A DNA stretch of 64,000 nucleotides from Rhodotorula mucilaginosa. Taxonomy: Eukaryota > Basidiomycota > Microbotryomycetes > Sporidiobolales > Sporidiobolaceae. This document shows, piece after piece, positions 11,787 to 23,313 of this stretch. Numbering within the stretch: position 1 is the first letter of the stretch; every line of letters begins with the position of its first letter. The notes below the pieces were generated by a model that saw only the letters and a program-made list of their open reading frames with translations, was not told the origin of the DNA and made no database searches. Made by a program: the position numbers and the translations under genes. The stretch lies in contig CP137879.1 in the NCBI GenBank assembly GCA_034406715.1, forward strand, positions 372,001 to 436,000, read 5' to 3'.

Positions 11787-12881
11787 CAGCGTACATTCTG
11801 GTTCTAGTCTTGCAATTTCCATCACGTTGAGCCCTGGCTATGGCGGACAAGGGATGGCTGCAGCTGAAGTGTACATACGCCAGCGAGAGCGAGAGGGCTG
11901 CGTTGTGGCGAAGGGCACAAGGGATTCCGTTGCGCGCCGGACCGAAAGCAGATTTTCGCGCTGGATTTTCTTGACCTTATGGGGCCGCCACGTCAATCGT
12001 TGTGACTTAGACGGCGGTCAAAGCAAGGTCAAAGACCGAATGTCGCGAGATGTTTTCTCGTGAGAAGGGCAACAAACGGCTCTCCCTTGTTGCTGCCATT
12101 CCCATACCGCAAAGCAGTGCCTCGGACATGGCATGAGAGCTGTCTCTGCCTGCTATGAAGCCGTCAAGCCCCGACAAGCCCGCTCTCACTTGCTCGAGCC
12201 GGTAACGAATTCATCACCATTATCATCGTCGCCGAGACGAGGCAAGCCTCACTACGGACCGGCACGCCGCGGGGAGCTGCCGCGCGACAACAGAGCAACT
12301 CAGTATGATCCGCTGCGTGCGTATCTGCTGCTCCTGTTCCACCCACGGCTACCGCTGACCTGTTCCGAGCGAAAACAGTCCGGATCTTTTCCTCGCCGCT
12401 GAGGCGATGCCTGCTCACCAACAAGGTCCTCCCGAGGGGTGCGTTGGGCAGCGCAGAGATACAATTGCCGGTTTTCTAAAGCGCGCTGATCCCGGTCCCC
12501 ACGATTTGCAGACATGATGGTCCGCTTCGAGTTGACCCGCCCGCCGCCGCTATCGTCTGATCCCGTCGTCATAGGAAGCAGTTCCGTTCGCGCTAAGCAA
12601 CAACCCGCCCACAAACTCCTCCTCAAGCCGTCTCGCATCCTTCATACAAGGTTCGATCCCGCCGTCGCGGGTCAAGGAGGTCAGACGACTGGCAAAGGTC
12701 TTTGGGTCACCTGCTGGGCCGAAGCGGTCGAGGCGCTTGCAAAAAAAGGTGCGTGGTCTGGCATGCTCTCGCACGCGCGCTCCAACCTCGAGCCTCCAAC
12801 CTGACGACCCGCCTTTCACGCATCTCCCGCTTCCGCCGCTTCCGCGCAGGCTCCTACAAGCGTCTGCACCCGTCCGCGACC
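11787..12881. other. Intergenic region, no supported gene
   Basis: About 1.1 kb between family member A and the 245-residue gene. Open frames on both strands are short, overlap one another and have no recognisable motif or splice context. A GGTTCGATCC string near 12650 resembles a tRNA T-loop but lacks a matching stem. The right end presumably holds the promoter of the gene at 12882. Confidence 0.5.
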
Positions 12882-13619
12882 ATGCCCGCCCCGGCTCTCG
12901 TGTCCGCCCAAATCGAATCTCAACTCGCGCGGAGGGTGGTGCAGGAAATTGACCTGCTGGCGGAGCGAATCAAGAGCTGGCCCGTCGCGAGCCGCGGTGG
13001 ACCGATCTCGTCTTGGGAGGACGTTCCGGTCCGGCTCGTGTCGCGGGAGAATATGCACGCGGGTGGTCTCGGTCGACTCGAGCCTGGAGTGCGCATCATC
13101 GCCGCCCTCGACCTCGCACCGAGCGAGTCCTCGTCGCCGTCCGGCTTCCTCTGCGATTTTGTTCAGCCCGCGCTGCCGGACGAGGCCGGCAAGGTCACCT
13201 CCGATGAAGCGAGTGCGATTCCCGTATATCGCCTTTCCCGGTTCTTCCGCACCGCTCTCCTCCCGCCCGAGTCGCTCCGCTCGTTCCGTCCGCGACCCGA
13301 GGCGCCGGATCAAACGTCGGAAACAAGGCTGATCGCTGTCGCCCGCCAGCCGGTTGCAGACATGCTCGCGCTCCTTGGACGCCGTTTTCAACGCGAAGGC
13401 GAGGGTGCGACAGAGGCGACCGCAGCTGGGAGTGCAGTCGCAACGGGAGGCATCGCCACGACCGGACAAGGCGACATGATTTTGCTCGTTGCGCCCCAGA
13501 ATCCGCGCACAGAAGCAGAGAAGACGAGGGCCGAGGTGGTCATTCCTCTAGCCGTCGCCTTGCGGCGGCTCGGACTCTGGACCGGCGAGGAATGGACAGG
13601 AGCGCCAGGAGCAGAGTAG
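12882..13619 (+). CDS. Unrecognised 245-residue protein
   Basis: Single-exon gene, MPAPALVSAQIESQLARRVV, ending GEEWTGAPGAE with TAG at 13617-13619. The ATG at 12882 is chosen because the upstream in-frame extension is Arg-rich and looks untranslated, while the first downstream residues form a clear amphipathic helix. The N-terminal half is structured (VQEIDLLAERIKSWPV; ENMHAGGLGRLEPGVRIIAA). A variable Ala/Gly/Thr linker (around residues 180-200) precedes a final conserved-looking block (DMILLVAPQNPRTEAEKTRA). No signal peptide or membrane segment is visible. It converges with NOP16. I do not recognise the family. Confidence 0.7.
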   Translation: MPAPALVSAQIESQLARRVVQEIDLLAERIKSWPVASRGGPISSWEDVPVRLVSRENMHAGGLGRLEPGVRIIAALDLAPSESSSPSGFLCDFVQPALPDEAGKVTSDEASAIPVYRLSRFFRTALLPPESLRSFRPRPEAPDQTSETRLIAVARQPVADMLALLGRRFQREGEGATEATAAGSAVATGGIATTGQGDMILLVAPQNPRTEAEKTRAEVVIPLAVALRRLGLWTGEEWTGAPGAE

Positions 13620-13779
13620 CGGAATTTCCCTCAATAGAGCAGTAACCTCTCTTCACATCGCCGAATCAAGAAGCTAGAACGATGCAAGAAGTATACAAGC
13701 ACAATCAGGGGTTGGAGAGAATGCGACGAGCTACAACGAGAATAAGAGAGGAAGAGCAACGCGAGACGAGGCGAACAGA

Positions 13780-14934
13780 TCAGGCCTTGCTCCGCAGTGC
13801 GTCGATGCCGCCGGCCTTGGCGATCCTGTCGTTCCATAGGTGTGTCAGCGAGGGATTGAAGCGAGGACAAACCAAGAAAACAAGCCATGCGCGAACTCAC
13901 ATTTTCCGCAACTCGCCGGGAGTCTTTTGCCACTGGTTCAGCTTGATGTCCCTCGCCATCTTGGCGACATCGTCCCCGTACTTGTCGACCAACTTGACCA
14001 ACCAAGTCTCTTCGAACTCGCTCGTATGCCGGATCACTTTGGTCTTCTTCGCGGCGCGTTCCTCGAGCGCGCGGACGACGTCCGTCTTGGCTTCGACGTG
14101 GCGGGGGGCGCCAAAGATCGGGATGCCTTGTCTCGAGTTGCGCGTGACGCCTTCGAGGGCGCCATGCTCCTTTTCCTGCGCCGGATGCGCGTCCCAGTCC
14201 TTCATCGCCGGTCCCCACGGTTGTGCTGCCGCCGCCGTCTCTTCTTCCTCCTCATCGTCGTCCTCGTCATCATCGTCGCTATCATCGCCACCCGCTGCTC
14301 GCGACGGCTCAACAATGTCCTCCTCGACTTCGGCGCCGTCCTCTCCCGCCAAAACAATCTTGACAATCTTGCCCGTCTCGTCCCGGATGATCCGAGCCAT
14401 GCCAGGCTTGAGTTCCTCCTCCTTGGCGGGGGCTCGCTCCTTGCCCTTGCCCTTGACGTCCTTCTGCTTCTCTTCGTCCTCCGAGTCGGAACAGGAAGCC
14501 ATCTCGGCGTCTTCGAGGACGGCGTCGAGGTCATCGACGGTGGCCGAGGTGGCCGAGGCCACGGCGTACGGAACGGCGTGTCGGTCCGGTTCAACACCGC
14601 CAGATTGCCGAGGGTCTAGAGAGGGCATCAGACCCAGAGCGGCGTAGCTGCAGAGAGCGAATGAACGTCAGTTTCTTCCCTTGAACAGCGAGTGGCCGAT
14701 GTAGGACGCACTTTTGTCGGACCGTCTTGCTGCAGGGGGGAAACATAGGCAGTGTCAGCTCCATGCGGTATATCTGGACATATACGCCCTTTCCCCTCAC
14801 TTCTTGTCCCATCCCTTGACGAGTTCTTCGGGTCCCTTGATGGAGACCTTTTTCTGGTTCTTGATCGACCGCTTCGAGGCAGACGCCTTGGCCGTGCCCG
14901 AGAATCGCTTGCGGCGTTGACGAGGGTTGACCAT
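13780..14934 (-). CDS. NOP16: Ribosome biogenesis protein Nop16
   Basis: Nucleolar factor for 60S subunit assembly. Four exons: 14934-14801, 14729-14712 (a micro-exon of 18 bases), 14647-13901 and 13825-13780. They total 945 bases and encode 314 residues. The start MVNPRQRRKRFSGTAKAS and the downstream WDKNKTVRQNYAALGL, created across the micro-exon, are the family's N-terminal hallmarks. The middle is acidic and low-complexity (runs of D and E, near 14240-14290). The C-terminal domain carries EETWLVKLVDKYGDDVAKMA followed by RDIKLNQWQKTPGELRKM, as in Nop16. Introns have GTGAGG, GTGCGT and GTGAGT donors. It is tail-to-tail with the gene at 12882. The acidic middle makes it longer than yeast Nop16. 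Confidence 0.93.
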
Positions 14935-15293
14935 CTTGGTACTTGGGCGCTACGGCGACGCGTATAAGCGAGTGCGAAAAAGTTGGACGATGAAACGACG
15001 AGCGAATTCTCGGCGTCGGGCGTTCGAAGTGACGGTAGAAGCCGCACAAGGACAGTAGGCGGGTATTCGAGCGAGTGTCGACGTCGAGTACGCTGCTCTC
15101 GGCAGGTAGAGCTGACTATAGACTGGCAAGCGACGAGTCGGGTTCGACGAGCTCGAGCTGGAGAAAATCGTTCCGCGTCAAACTTGGATCGCAGAGTCGG
15201 AAATGGAAGAATAGCCATAGACTCGACGCGAAGTAAGCAACAAGAGTCGAATGCAAGATGCAAGCAAAACAGAAACAGAGAGCCGCGCGCGCT

Positions 15294-17001
15294 CTACCGA
15301 GGCCGAGAGTAGTCTAAAGGCACCGTCTTGTCCCAAACGGCGCGAATCAACCGGTCCTGCGCCTCCCTCGCCGTCTCCTTCTCGGTGCCGGAGCAAGCCC
15401 GGATCGCGAGGTACAGCCGACCGCCGAGGTCCGCGTCCGGGATGGGGGCGAGCGGGTCGGCGAGGCATTCGGGAGGGGGAGCGGAAGGGACGACGCGGCC
15501 GCCCGATTCGAGGATCAGGACGATCCCGGCGCAGACGTCCTGTGTGGTGGTGGCGGTGGAGGGTCGGGATCAGCCTGTGTGATGTAGTTGTGAAGGAGAA
15601 ACAGCACTTACCCATTCCCAGCAGCTGCGCGCGGTGATGGCGGAACGTTTAGAAGGAATCAGTTTCCGGTGGGTGGCAAACAGGCGCCTCTCTCGAAGCC
15701 AACGAAGGTGCAAGCCGGACTCCAAACGTACCCGCCTTCCCAGAAGATGTCGGCCGCGCCCGTCGCGACATACACGCAATCGAGGGTCGCGCTCCCCAAA
15801 CTCCTCACACCGTGCACCATTCCGCCCTTGCCTCCACGACCCCCAATCTCGGCCGCCATGTTCCAGAAACTCGTCACCTTACGACTCAGGTTCGATTCCG
15901 GCTTGTCGGCGCGAGCTTTACCCCATTCGGAGACGAAGAGGCACCCTTTCGGCGCGTCGGGGGGGATGGGCTGCGGTGGGAGGTAGGGGAGCGGCATTGC
16001 GTGCTGCCATGGTTGCGGTTTGGACGAGGAGGAGGAGGAGGAGGAGGACGGGTTTGGTTGGCTGGAGGAAGAGGAGCTCGTGGCGGCGGTGTTGGGCGGG
16101 TCGAGGACGGAAGGTTGGAAGGGGAACGAGATCGAGGTGGACCAGGCGCCGAGGCCTCGCGCTGCCGAAGACAGCGTCCCCGAAGCGTTGGTGAGGTGCA
16201 GTCCGCCGATGACCGGACTAAAGATGGCTCCGACCAGCGGGACCTTGCTGTGAGTGCGCGACGAGACTGGAGATCAGCGGAACTGCCAGACGAGCAGGAG
16301 GTACGGCGAGGCGGCGGGGCGCACTCACTTGACGCAGAACCCGATCGAGACGCAGCAGGTAGGGAAAAGGTGCACGAAATTGACGGTCTGTGTGCGTTGG
16401 ACACGAGTCTGTCAGCTGCTGGTCGAGTCCGGCAGCGCGAAAGGCATTCGGCCGAGAGAAGGAGAATGAAGGCGTACGCCGTCTAGAGGGTCGATGATCC
16501 AGGTCGGACTCTACAGGCCAAGAGACATAGGTGTCAGCTGCGTCTTTGCTCCGCTCACAGATTTGGCGTGCCCGTATGGCGCGCGAGATCAAGTGCGACG
16601 AGAGGCAGCCGACTGACGTCGTCGAGGAGGAAGCGCTTGTCCTGCCCGGCAGAGTAGCTCTCCTCGCCGATGATCCTGTTTCGCTGTGCGTCAGCTCTGT
16701 TCTCCCTTCCGCTGCAAAAGACGACGGAGACTGACTTGTGACCGGGATACCGTTCGCGGATCATTCCCGAGATCAACTCTTCGGCATGCATATCCGCCTT
16801 GGTGACGATATCGGCGGCGTTCTCCTTGATCTGGATCGAGTCGTGCAGGGTCGTACTGGCTCCTCCGGCGGTGGTGCGAGCGAGAGCCGAGTCGCGGAGG
16901 TAGGATCCTGCGAGGATGGCAGCCTCGGCGGCGAAGCGGTGCAGCTCGGCGAGGTCGAGGCCGTGATCAGGGAGCGAGTTGGTCCATTCTAAGCCCGCCA
17001 T
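15294..17001 (-). CDS. Inositol monophosphatase family enzyme
   Basis: Mg-dependent phosphatase of the inositol-1-monophosphatase superfamily. Starts at ATG 17001 (MAGLEWTNSLPDHGLDLAEL). Motifs in order: NAADIVTKADMHAEELI; IGEESYSAGQ (metal-binding Glu pair); PTWIIDPLDGTVNFVH, the signature DPxDGTxNF; GPLV-like KVPLVGAIFSPVIGGLHLTN; GSATLDCVYVATGAADIF; and CWEWDVCAGIVLILESGGRV, the WDxxAG metal motif. Seven exons with six introns bring these into one frame, ending YSRPR with TAG at 15294. A Ser/Pro/Gln-rich insertion after FPFQPSVLDPP is encoded partly by a GAG/CTC trinucleotide run (plus strand, about 16025-16049). All catalytic motifs are present, so it is probably active. The substrate could be inositol phosphate or a relative such as a quinate-pathway phosphate. 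Confidence 0.92.
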
Positions 17002-17970
17002 CGTCAAGTCCGGACACAGCAGGGCAGAGTGGTAAGAGTCTGACCCCAACCTCTCCCAAAGTGGGGCGACCGGGCGAGACTCATCAGCTTGCCCCTTGCC
17101 ATACAGTCGCGCCCTACTCGATATGCTTCGTTCGCTCGACTCTCGCGTTCAGTCTTATAACTCAGAATTACCGACCTCGACAGTCCAGTGCCACGCTTCA
17201 GCTACACCGACGCCGGCTCGTCGACGGTTCGCTCGCTAGCTGCTCGACTCTCACTCCACAGTCTCACGCTCTTTGAGCGGTGGACAACGGATCTCAGTGC
17301 AGGAGACTCCTCTCACGCGGACGCTCCGCGAGCATGCACTCCGAAGCGTCCGGTTTGCACCTCATCGCCCTTCGCCGATTCATTGATTCGCTCTCTCTCC
17401 GCTTTGTGGCAGCATCTCCGCACGCCCCGCAGCCCTGACACGCATTGCGGTGCCCATCAGTTGGGCCGTCGACCCCTTGATAGCTACCTCGTCTGCTTGT
17501 GTTTCAACTTGGTGCCGCGCCCTCGCCTTATATCTCGAGGTTCGCCACTGGAAATCAACTGCCTGCCGAGTCTGCTTTGTCGCGCGTCCCTGCAGCCGCG
17601 GGCGATCTATCGAGGTCGCAGTCAAGCTGCTGGACTGAGATTATCGCCAATGAGGGGCCGCCCACAGCTTTGCTGTCTGCTCACACCGCCGCTTTAGCGT
17701 TTTTACGCACGACTCGCGGCTCAGCTACGGCTCTCGCTCCGTCCGGAAGCACTGCGCCGACTCACGTACACGTAGCTAATCACCTGTACTACCAGTACAA
17801 AGAATATTCGCCGCAGCCCACGCGCGCTATCAGTCAGGGGACCACGTTGGGCTTGGTACTTGTGAGGAATGAGGAACTTCCGACACGGTCGCGTTCGAAC
17901 TTCTGCCGTGATGTGGACAGCGCTCAAACGTCGAATCGATATCGATAAGCTTGCACACGGACATTTCCCA
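17002..17970. other. Divergent intergenic region
   Basis: About 1 kb between the 5' ends of the phosphatase gene (minus) and family member B (plus). No open frame with motif or splice support. It must contain the promoter of both genes; only the element at 17971-18002 can be recognised by comparison. Confidence 0.55.
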
Positions 17971-18002
17971 AGACCGCGGACATGCCGAGTGCACGCACCT
18001 CG
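17971..18002 (+). promoter_or_regulatory. Family-shared upstream element, gene B
   Basis: AGACCGCGGACATGCCGAGT followed by GCACGCACCTCG, ending 79 bases before the ATG of B. It has the palindromic CCGCGG core and the GCCGAG.GCACGC.CCTC tail seen before the other family genes. Confidence 0.7.
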
Positions 18003-18081
18003 TGCAACCGAATGCGTCCGTGCGCCTCTTGGTCTCCTTCCCTTCTGCTTCTTTGTTGCCAGCAAGCAGAGCTGCTAGACC

Positions 18082-20106
18082 ATGGACCACGGTGCTCTGG
18101 CCCGCAGTCAGTCGGTCGATCACCTATACAAAGCGCTGCACGCCGTCGAGGCTGCTTGCAGCACGATAGAGCGTCAAAAGACACCTCAGGTCCACCTTCA
18201 CTTGGATTCACTCAAGCGGCGCCTGACAAGATTTGTCGGGATGGACTGGCCAGCCTCGGTACTTGATGGAGTTGCTGAGTTCTACACAGACCTTGCGAGT
18301 GTCATAACGTATAACTTGGGGCGTCGCGAGCTTGAACCGGCGCAGAAGGTCGCCCGGATCGAAGAACTCTTTGTCAGCCTGCTGCCTTCTGATCCGTATA
18401 TTGCAAACGTGTTCCTCCCGCTGACTTACTATGGTCAATAACAGGGTCTTTTCACCGACTCTAGGCTCTTTCTGGACAATCAAGACTGCCACCTCCTGGT
18501 GAGTGTGCTCACTGTATTTGGGAAGAGAAAGAGAGAGCGAGCGTTGACTTGGCACAAAAAAAAAAAAACAGGATACAGCCGAGCGCAAGGGTGCGTTCTG
18601 GCGTCCTGTTCCTGTGGTCTGAGCCTGATGGCCGATGTTAAGGAACACAGAAACCGTTGGGACCCTGCTCAAAGTTTGTCACAACATCCGCACAGGCTGC
18701 CTGAGAAATCTGGCCGCAAAGCATCGTGATGATGTCCTCGAGGATTATGTGGTGCTGTGCCTGTGGCTGAGCGCTCAGTCAAGTTGGCTTGCATACCTAG
18801 GTCTCGCTAACAAGACAGTCGTCAACAAGTACCTGGAGGAGTTCTCGCAGTACTGTCAAGAACTTGCTCAAGTCAGCAGCGTCAAGGACAAAAAACACCT
18901 TGTGGCAAGCTGAAGGTGGCACTCTTCTGTCTGCAGCATGCTGATCCGGCACCCTCCTCAGTATGAGTATCAAGACTTCAGTAGCAGATTTGCAAATCTC
19001 CTGGAACGCGCTGTGAGTTCCGACGCTAACAACAGGTCCGAAGGACCGCAGTTGATCAAAAAAATGCTTTGCAGGATGTCACGGCTCTACGAGCGGTGAT
19101 TCAAGCCGAACAGCCGCATTCTCCCCTCCGGGCCGCAATGCATACTCTCATTGCGGACTGCCGGGAAACAGAACCAAACATCTCCAAGCGCGCTCCTGAA
19201 CACATGCAGGTGGTGCGAGAAGCAGAAGACTTTTCAATGTGGTTCTTCGCCTTCTGTTGGGGTGACAGCAAGGAGCAATACCAGAAGCTGGTCATTGAGC
19301 AAATCAAGGCTCTCTGTCAGAAGCTAGACAGCCTCCGCACAGGGAAACAGCGGCTCACTTGCCTTGTGAGTTCATTCACGTGTCTCTAGCTTTGAAAGTC
19401 TGCACTGACAGCTTTCTGCGCAGGAAGCATCACGGGCAGGCCTAGAAAAGCTTGCAAAGGATATCCACATGAATTGGGATGGTGAAAAGGTCAGACCTCT
19501 GGGACTTTGCAACTCAAAGGATGGTGTCAGGAGTAACTAAAGACTTCATGCTCTTTTCAGGTCAGAGCATCTCGGACTGAGGTGGGTCTAATAGGTATGG
19601 TGAGCTGTTGGCTGCTTTACTGACCTGTTTGTTCTACCCTCTACAGTTTCAGGACGCCCGATCTCGTCTTCTCCGAGCTGTAGCCGCAGCAGGTGATGAG
19701 GACAACACCTTCTCCACGTGGCTGATGCACACAACTAGCATCTGGATGGCATGGACAAGGACAGAGCGCAACCAGGTCACTTGCCAGCTGCGCAGGGTCA
19801 AAGCCAAGCTTAGCAAGGTCCAGAGTTCCCAAGAGAAAACAGAGCTCTCAACCAGAGCGCGACGGCCACAGAGCAAGCTGAGTCGAGCAATCGAGGCTGC
19901 CAACAAACGTTTCGGGCACAATATAAGCCTCACAACACCCCCTGAAGACTATGCAGCAAGTCCCTTTTTTCTATGAATGCGTCGGAGTCATATTTCTGAT
20001 ATCTGGCAATTTTGTTTTTCAGATTTATCTGCCGGCTTTGGGCAACGCCAGACTCTCAAACCGCCAGGCGGCCATTTATTCGCAGCACAGTGGAATTCGC
20101 TGGTAG
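18082..20106 (+). CDS. Family member B (unrecognised 11-exon helical protein family)
   Basis: Starts MDHGALARSQSVDHLYKALH. Exon 1 carries FVGMDWPASVLDGVAEFYTD. Short exons LFLDNQDCHLL and DTAERK follow; the latter ends in phase 1. Then come the TVGTLLKVCHNIRTGCLRNL exon with AYLGLANKTVVNKYLEEFSQ (about 18650-18905), SRFANLLERA, and the exon from 19075 containing HTLIADCRETEPN and WGDSKEQYQKLVIEQIKALC. The later exons are ASRAGLEKLAKDIHMNWDGE, VRASRTE, FQDARSRLLRAV with WMAWTRTERNQVTC, and LSRAIEAANKRFGHN. The last reads LPALGNARLSNRQAAIYSQH, with TAG at 20104-20106. Introns begin GTGAGT and most are phase 0. The reading frame appears open throughout. No signal peptide or membrane helix is visible. 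Confidence 0.75.
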
Positions 20107-20479
20107 TTTCTGGTGTTTCGTGTTGCCTGACTTTCTTTGCCATTGTCTGAGACCACCTTTTGCGAGAATAAGGTGGCAACCGTGACTCTCTCCTCAAAGG
20201 ACACAATAAAGCAGTTGGAGCAGCACTTGGAAGTACTGTGCACCTTGTTACCTGGGACACACAAGCCTATATTGCCACAAGAGAGTCAAAAGGTAAAGAT
20301 GGGGGTTTGGCAAACCTGCTGCAACAGAAGGCGAAATGAAAGGCCCCTTTTTTCCGGTGAACATGTTTGACCAAGTCACAGGAGGCAGCTTCACCGGAAA
20401 TTGCACCATCTTCTTGCAAGTAGGGGGAGCCTCCTAGCTCAGGACTGGAAGAAGGGGAGGGAGAACGCGCCTCTTGCAA
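20107..20479. other. Spacer between family members B and C
   Basis: Noncoding spacer downstream of the B stop. No conserved frame or motif seen apart from the C element that begins at 20480. Confidence 0.5.
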
Positions 20480-20510
20480 GTCCGCGGACATGCCAAGCGC
20501 ACGCGCCCCT
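20480..20510 (+). promoter_or_regulatory. Family-shared upstream element, gene C
   Basis: GTCCGCGGACATGCCAAGCG followed by CACGCGCCCCT, ending 89 bases before the ATG of C. Same core and tail as in B, D, E and F. Confidence 0.7.
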
Positions 20511-20599
20511 GCAAATGAAACGGCCGTTCTCAGCGCGCCCTCCTTTCCTCACCTGTCGCTATCTTCGCGTATACTCGCACCCAAGCTGCATTGCCAAGA

Positions 20600-22695
20600 A
20601 TGTCAGACCAGCTAGCTCTCAACCGCCCTTCGGCCGACAGGCTGCTTGCGTCTTTGCGCGAGCTCAGGGCCGCTTGCCAACCGGAGCAAGAAGCTTCGGA
20701 GGAGCCCCTTATACCCGCCGAGACGATGGTCGATTTGGACTTCCTGGAGAAGCGGGTTGCTCTTTTCATCGGCAGGGGTTGGCCAGACAAGGTACTCGAG
20801 GGACTTGCTGAGGTTTACGCAGATGTGGCAGCTTCTGTCAACTTCATACTGGGCCTCGAGGTGTGTACGCCGGCACAGAAGCGTCAAGGAATCTGCACGA
20901 CCCTTGTAAGGTTCCACATGTCTATATGAAAGGCTCGCAGGTTGTGCTCCACACTGAACTTGCATGGACACTCGACACTTAGTACAAATTCCGGTCTTCT
21001 GCTTTCTTCCTGAACAATGAACTCTGTCACATTTTTGTGCGTAAGCGACAAAAAAACTGGTTCAACTGAGATGCTGAATCCTACACGGATGACACAGGAC
21101 ACAGACCAACGCAAGGGTGGGTCTTTCCTGGCGTGCAACGGCGCAGCAATCCTGATTTCGAGTTCTGCAGGAACAATCGAAACCCTATTCCACATCTGTG
21201 CCCGAGTCAGGGAAATCTGCCTCAGCGGGTTGTCTCCCAACAGTCATAGCCGTTTTCAACATGACTATGTGATGCTGCTCCTCTGGCTAGCCATGGATAA
21301 CCATCACCTTGCCTTTCTGGGTCTTGTTGATTCTCAGGTGTTTGAGCAGCATCTCGCAAAGTTCGCTTCATACTGCCAAGACCTGACATCTGCTGGCAGT
21401 GCTCTAGCAAGGTTAAAGGTTATGGTGAGCCGCAGGTTGATTGTGTTTGGGAAGTCAGAGAAGTCCGACTCTTTGGTTCTCTTACACTACACAGGAAGAA
21501 CACATGGATACTAACAGCAGGTTGGTAAAGATTATACACCCTATGGTGAGCATGAGTGGGCAGCTGCTTGTTGGATAATTGCTGACTGCCAAGATACTGC
21601 AGGAGATTGACGCAAAGCGAGCTATGATTGCGGGGGAGCGGCGCCACGTCCCAGTTTGGGCTGCGCTGCAAGCGCTCATTGCAGACTATGAGGATCTGCA
21701 GCTTGACCATACAAAGGTGAATATGAACATAGAGAATGTGTGTGACCAAGCACATTTTCTTGCAGACATGATGCTTGAGTATGAATGGGAAAACAGCAAA
21801 TGGCCATATCAGTTGGAGGTGGCGCAGCAAGTTGACACTCTTTGTCAGAAGCTGGATAGCCTCCTGGACTGGCCAAAGGAGAGGGATTACCTTGTGAGTC
21901 TCAGATCCTATCCATCTCAACAAAAAAAAACCTACACTAAACAGAGCTCATGCAGCGCTCCCAATGGGATGATAAGTTCAAAGAGCTTGCCCACCGAGTC
22001 TCAGCACATTGGGATCCAGAAAAGGTGAACAAGGACAGCTCCCAAGACCATACAGTATGCTGAATACTTCTCAAACCTGTCAGGTCAAAGCCTCTCGCAC
22101 CAAGGTATGGCTGTTTACCGACTGCGAGCGTTTCCTTCACTTGACCATTGTCCTCTTTTCTCCAGTTTTTCAGAGCTCAAAGTGAGCTTGTTGGGGCCAT
22201 ATCTGGCTTTCAAGAAGGCAAGGAATGGAGCGTTTGGCTGCGCCACCGCACTAGCATTTGGGCAGACTGGACAAGAACAGACCGTGGCCGCGTTACGTCA
22301 GCTATCAAGGCCCTCACACGCGAGCTCAACAAGGTTGAAGACAAAGAGGAACAGAAAATGCTCTTGGTGAGTCACCTTTCTGGTTCGTATGTGTTACTCT
22401 GCACACATGGCTGAAACAGTCTACTGCAAACTAAGGATGAAGCTGAGCAACCAAAGAGCCGGCTGCGAAAAGCACTCCGCAAGGCCAACAGACGATTTGG
22501 TCACAACGCCACACACATGGGAGTCTATGAGCATCTCACAGTGAGTTGTGCCTCCCAGCAAACACACTGTTTCTTGCCCACTGACACCTGGTGTGTCAGC
22601 TTGCAGCCTTGCACAGGGCACCAGCTTTGGGCCACACCAGGCTCTCATACCGCCAGACAGCCATTTACTCACAGCACAGTGGCACTCACTGGTAG
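20600..22695 (+). CDS. Family member C (unrecognised 11-exon helical protein family)
   Basis: Starts MSDQLALNRPSADRLLASLR at 20600. Exon 1 has GWPDKVLEGLAEVYADVAAS. The second long exon has ETLFHICARVREICLSGLSP and LLWLAMDNHHLAFLGLVDSQ. The third (from about 21600) has VPVWAALQALIADYEDLQLD and LEYEWENSKWPYQLEVAQQV. The fourth has WSVWLRHRTSIWADWTRTDR (near 22235), followed by LRKALRKANRRFGHNATHMG. The last exon, ALGHTRLSYRQTAIYSQHSG, ends at TAG 22693-22695. Exon order, GTGAGT donors and the phase 1 junction before the ETLF exon match B and F. The neighbours are B upstream and D downstream in the same orientation, so this is a tandem array. Function unknown. Confidence 0.72.
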
Positions 22696-23212
22696 CTGCT
22701 TTGTAGTGAAATGCCGCTGCTGTGTGCTGTGTGGAGTTTCTGTAGATGTCTGTTTTGCTGTGTCTGACCAAAATAAGCAAGAGCGAGAAGCTCGAGGTCG
22801 AGAAAGTCCGGATTACGCTTTGACGGCTATAGCAAACGCGCCCGGCAAAGGTTGCCTTCGCGAATCACGAGAACAGAAAACAGCCAATTGTTGTCACTCT
22901 TGCGAGCAAACCCTCCGCGCTTTTCCGGGGTCCGCCACACGAATCCGCTCGCCCCTTGGAAACTCGCTTCGGACGACTATCACAGGCGATAAGCAATGAG
23001 CCGCGAGTTGCAACTTCCATCTGTGCCTGCCCACATGACGCCGGGTTCCCATGCCGTATAGGGGGGAGGATGCCCTCCGATAACCAACTCCACGGCGACG
23101 AGGTCCATAATGCATAGCGACGCAGGCGTGGGCCTCGCCAAGAATCGTTGTCAGCTATAGCTCCTGTCCCCCAGAACTTTCCAGCATCTTGGCCTGCGCA
23201 CGCGCCTCCCGA
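22696..23212. other. Spacer between family members C and D
   Basis: Contains GGCTATAGCAAACGCGCCCG at about 22826, followed by related sequence to about 22880. A diverged copy lies at about 25676-25740, upstream of the family relic, so intergenic DNA was duplicated along with the genes. No gene is supported. Confidence 0.5.
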
Positions 23213-23240
23213 GTCCGCGGACATGCCGAGCGCAGAGCAC
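23213..23240 (+). promoter_or_regulatory. Family-shared upstream element, gene D
   Basis: TCCGCGGACATGCCGAGCGC followed by AGAGCACG, ending 73 bases before the ATG of D. An extra GCGCACGCGCCTC block lies just upstream (about 23196-23208), so the two halves of the motif appear in swapped order here. Confidence 0.65.
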
Positions 23241-23313
23241 GTTCGCCGCTCCCACCCCTGGTCCTTCTTCTTCTCTCACTGTTTCTTCGCCATTGAGTCA
23301 AGTTGCTCTAGCT

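Noticed and set aside
12640-12680. tRNA-like T-loop GGTTCGATCC
   Set aside because: The flanking bases cannot form a T-arm or an acceptor stem, and no anticodon arm is present on either strand.
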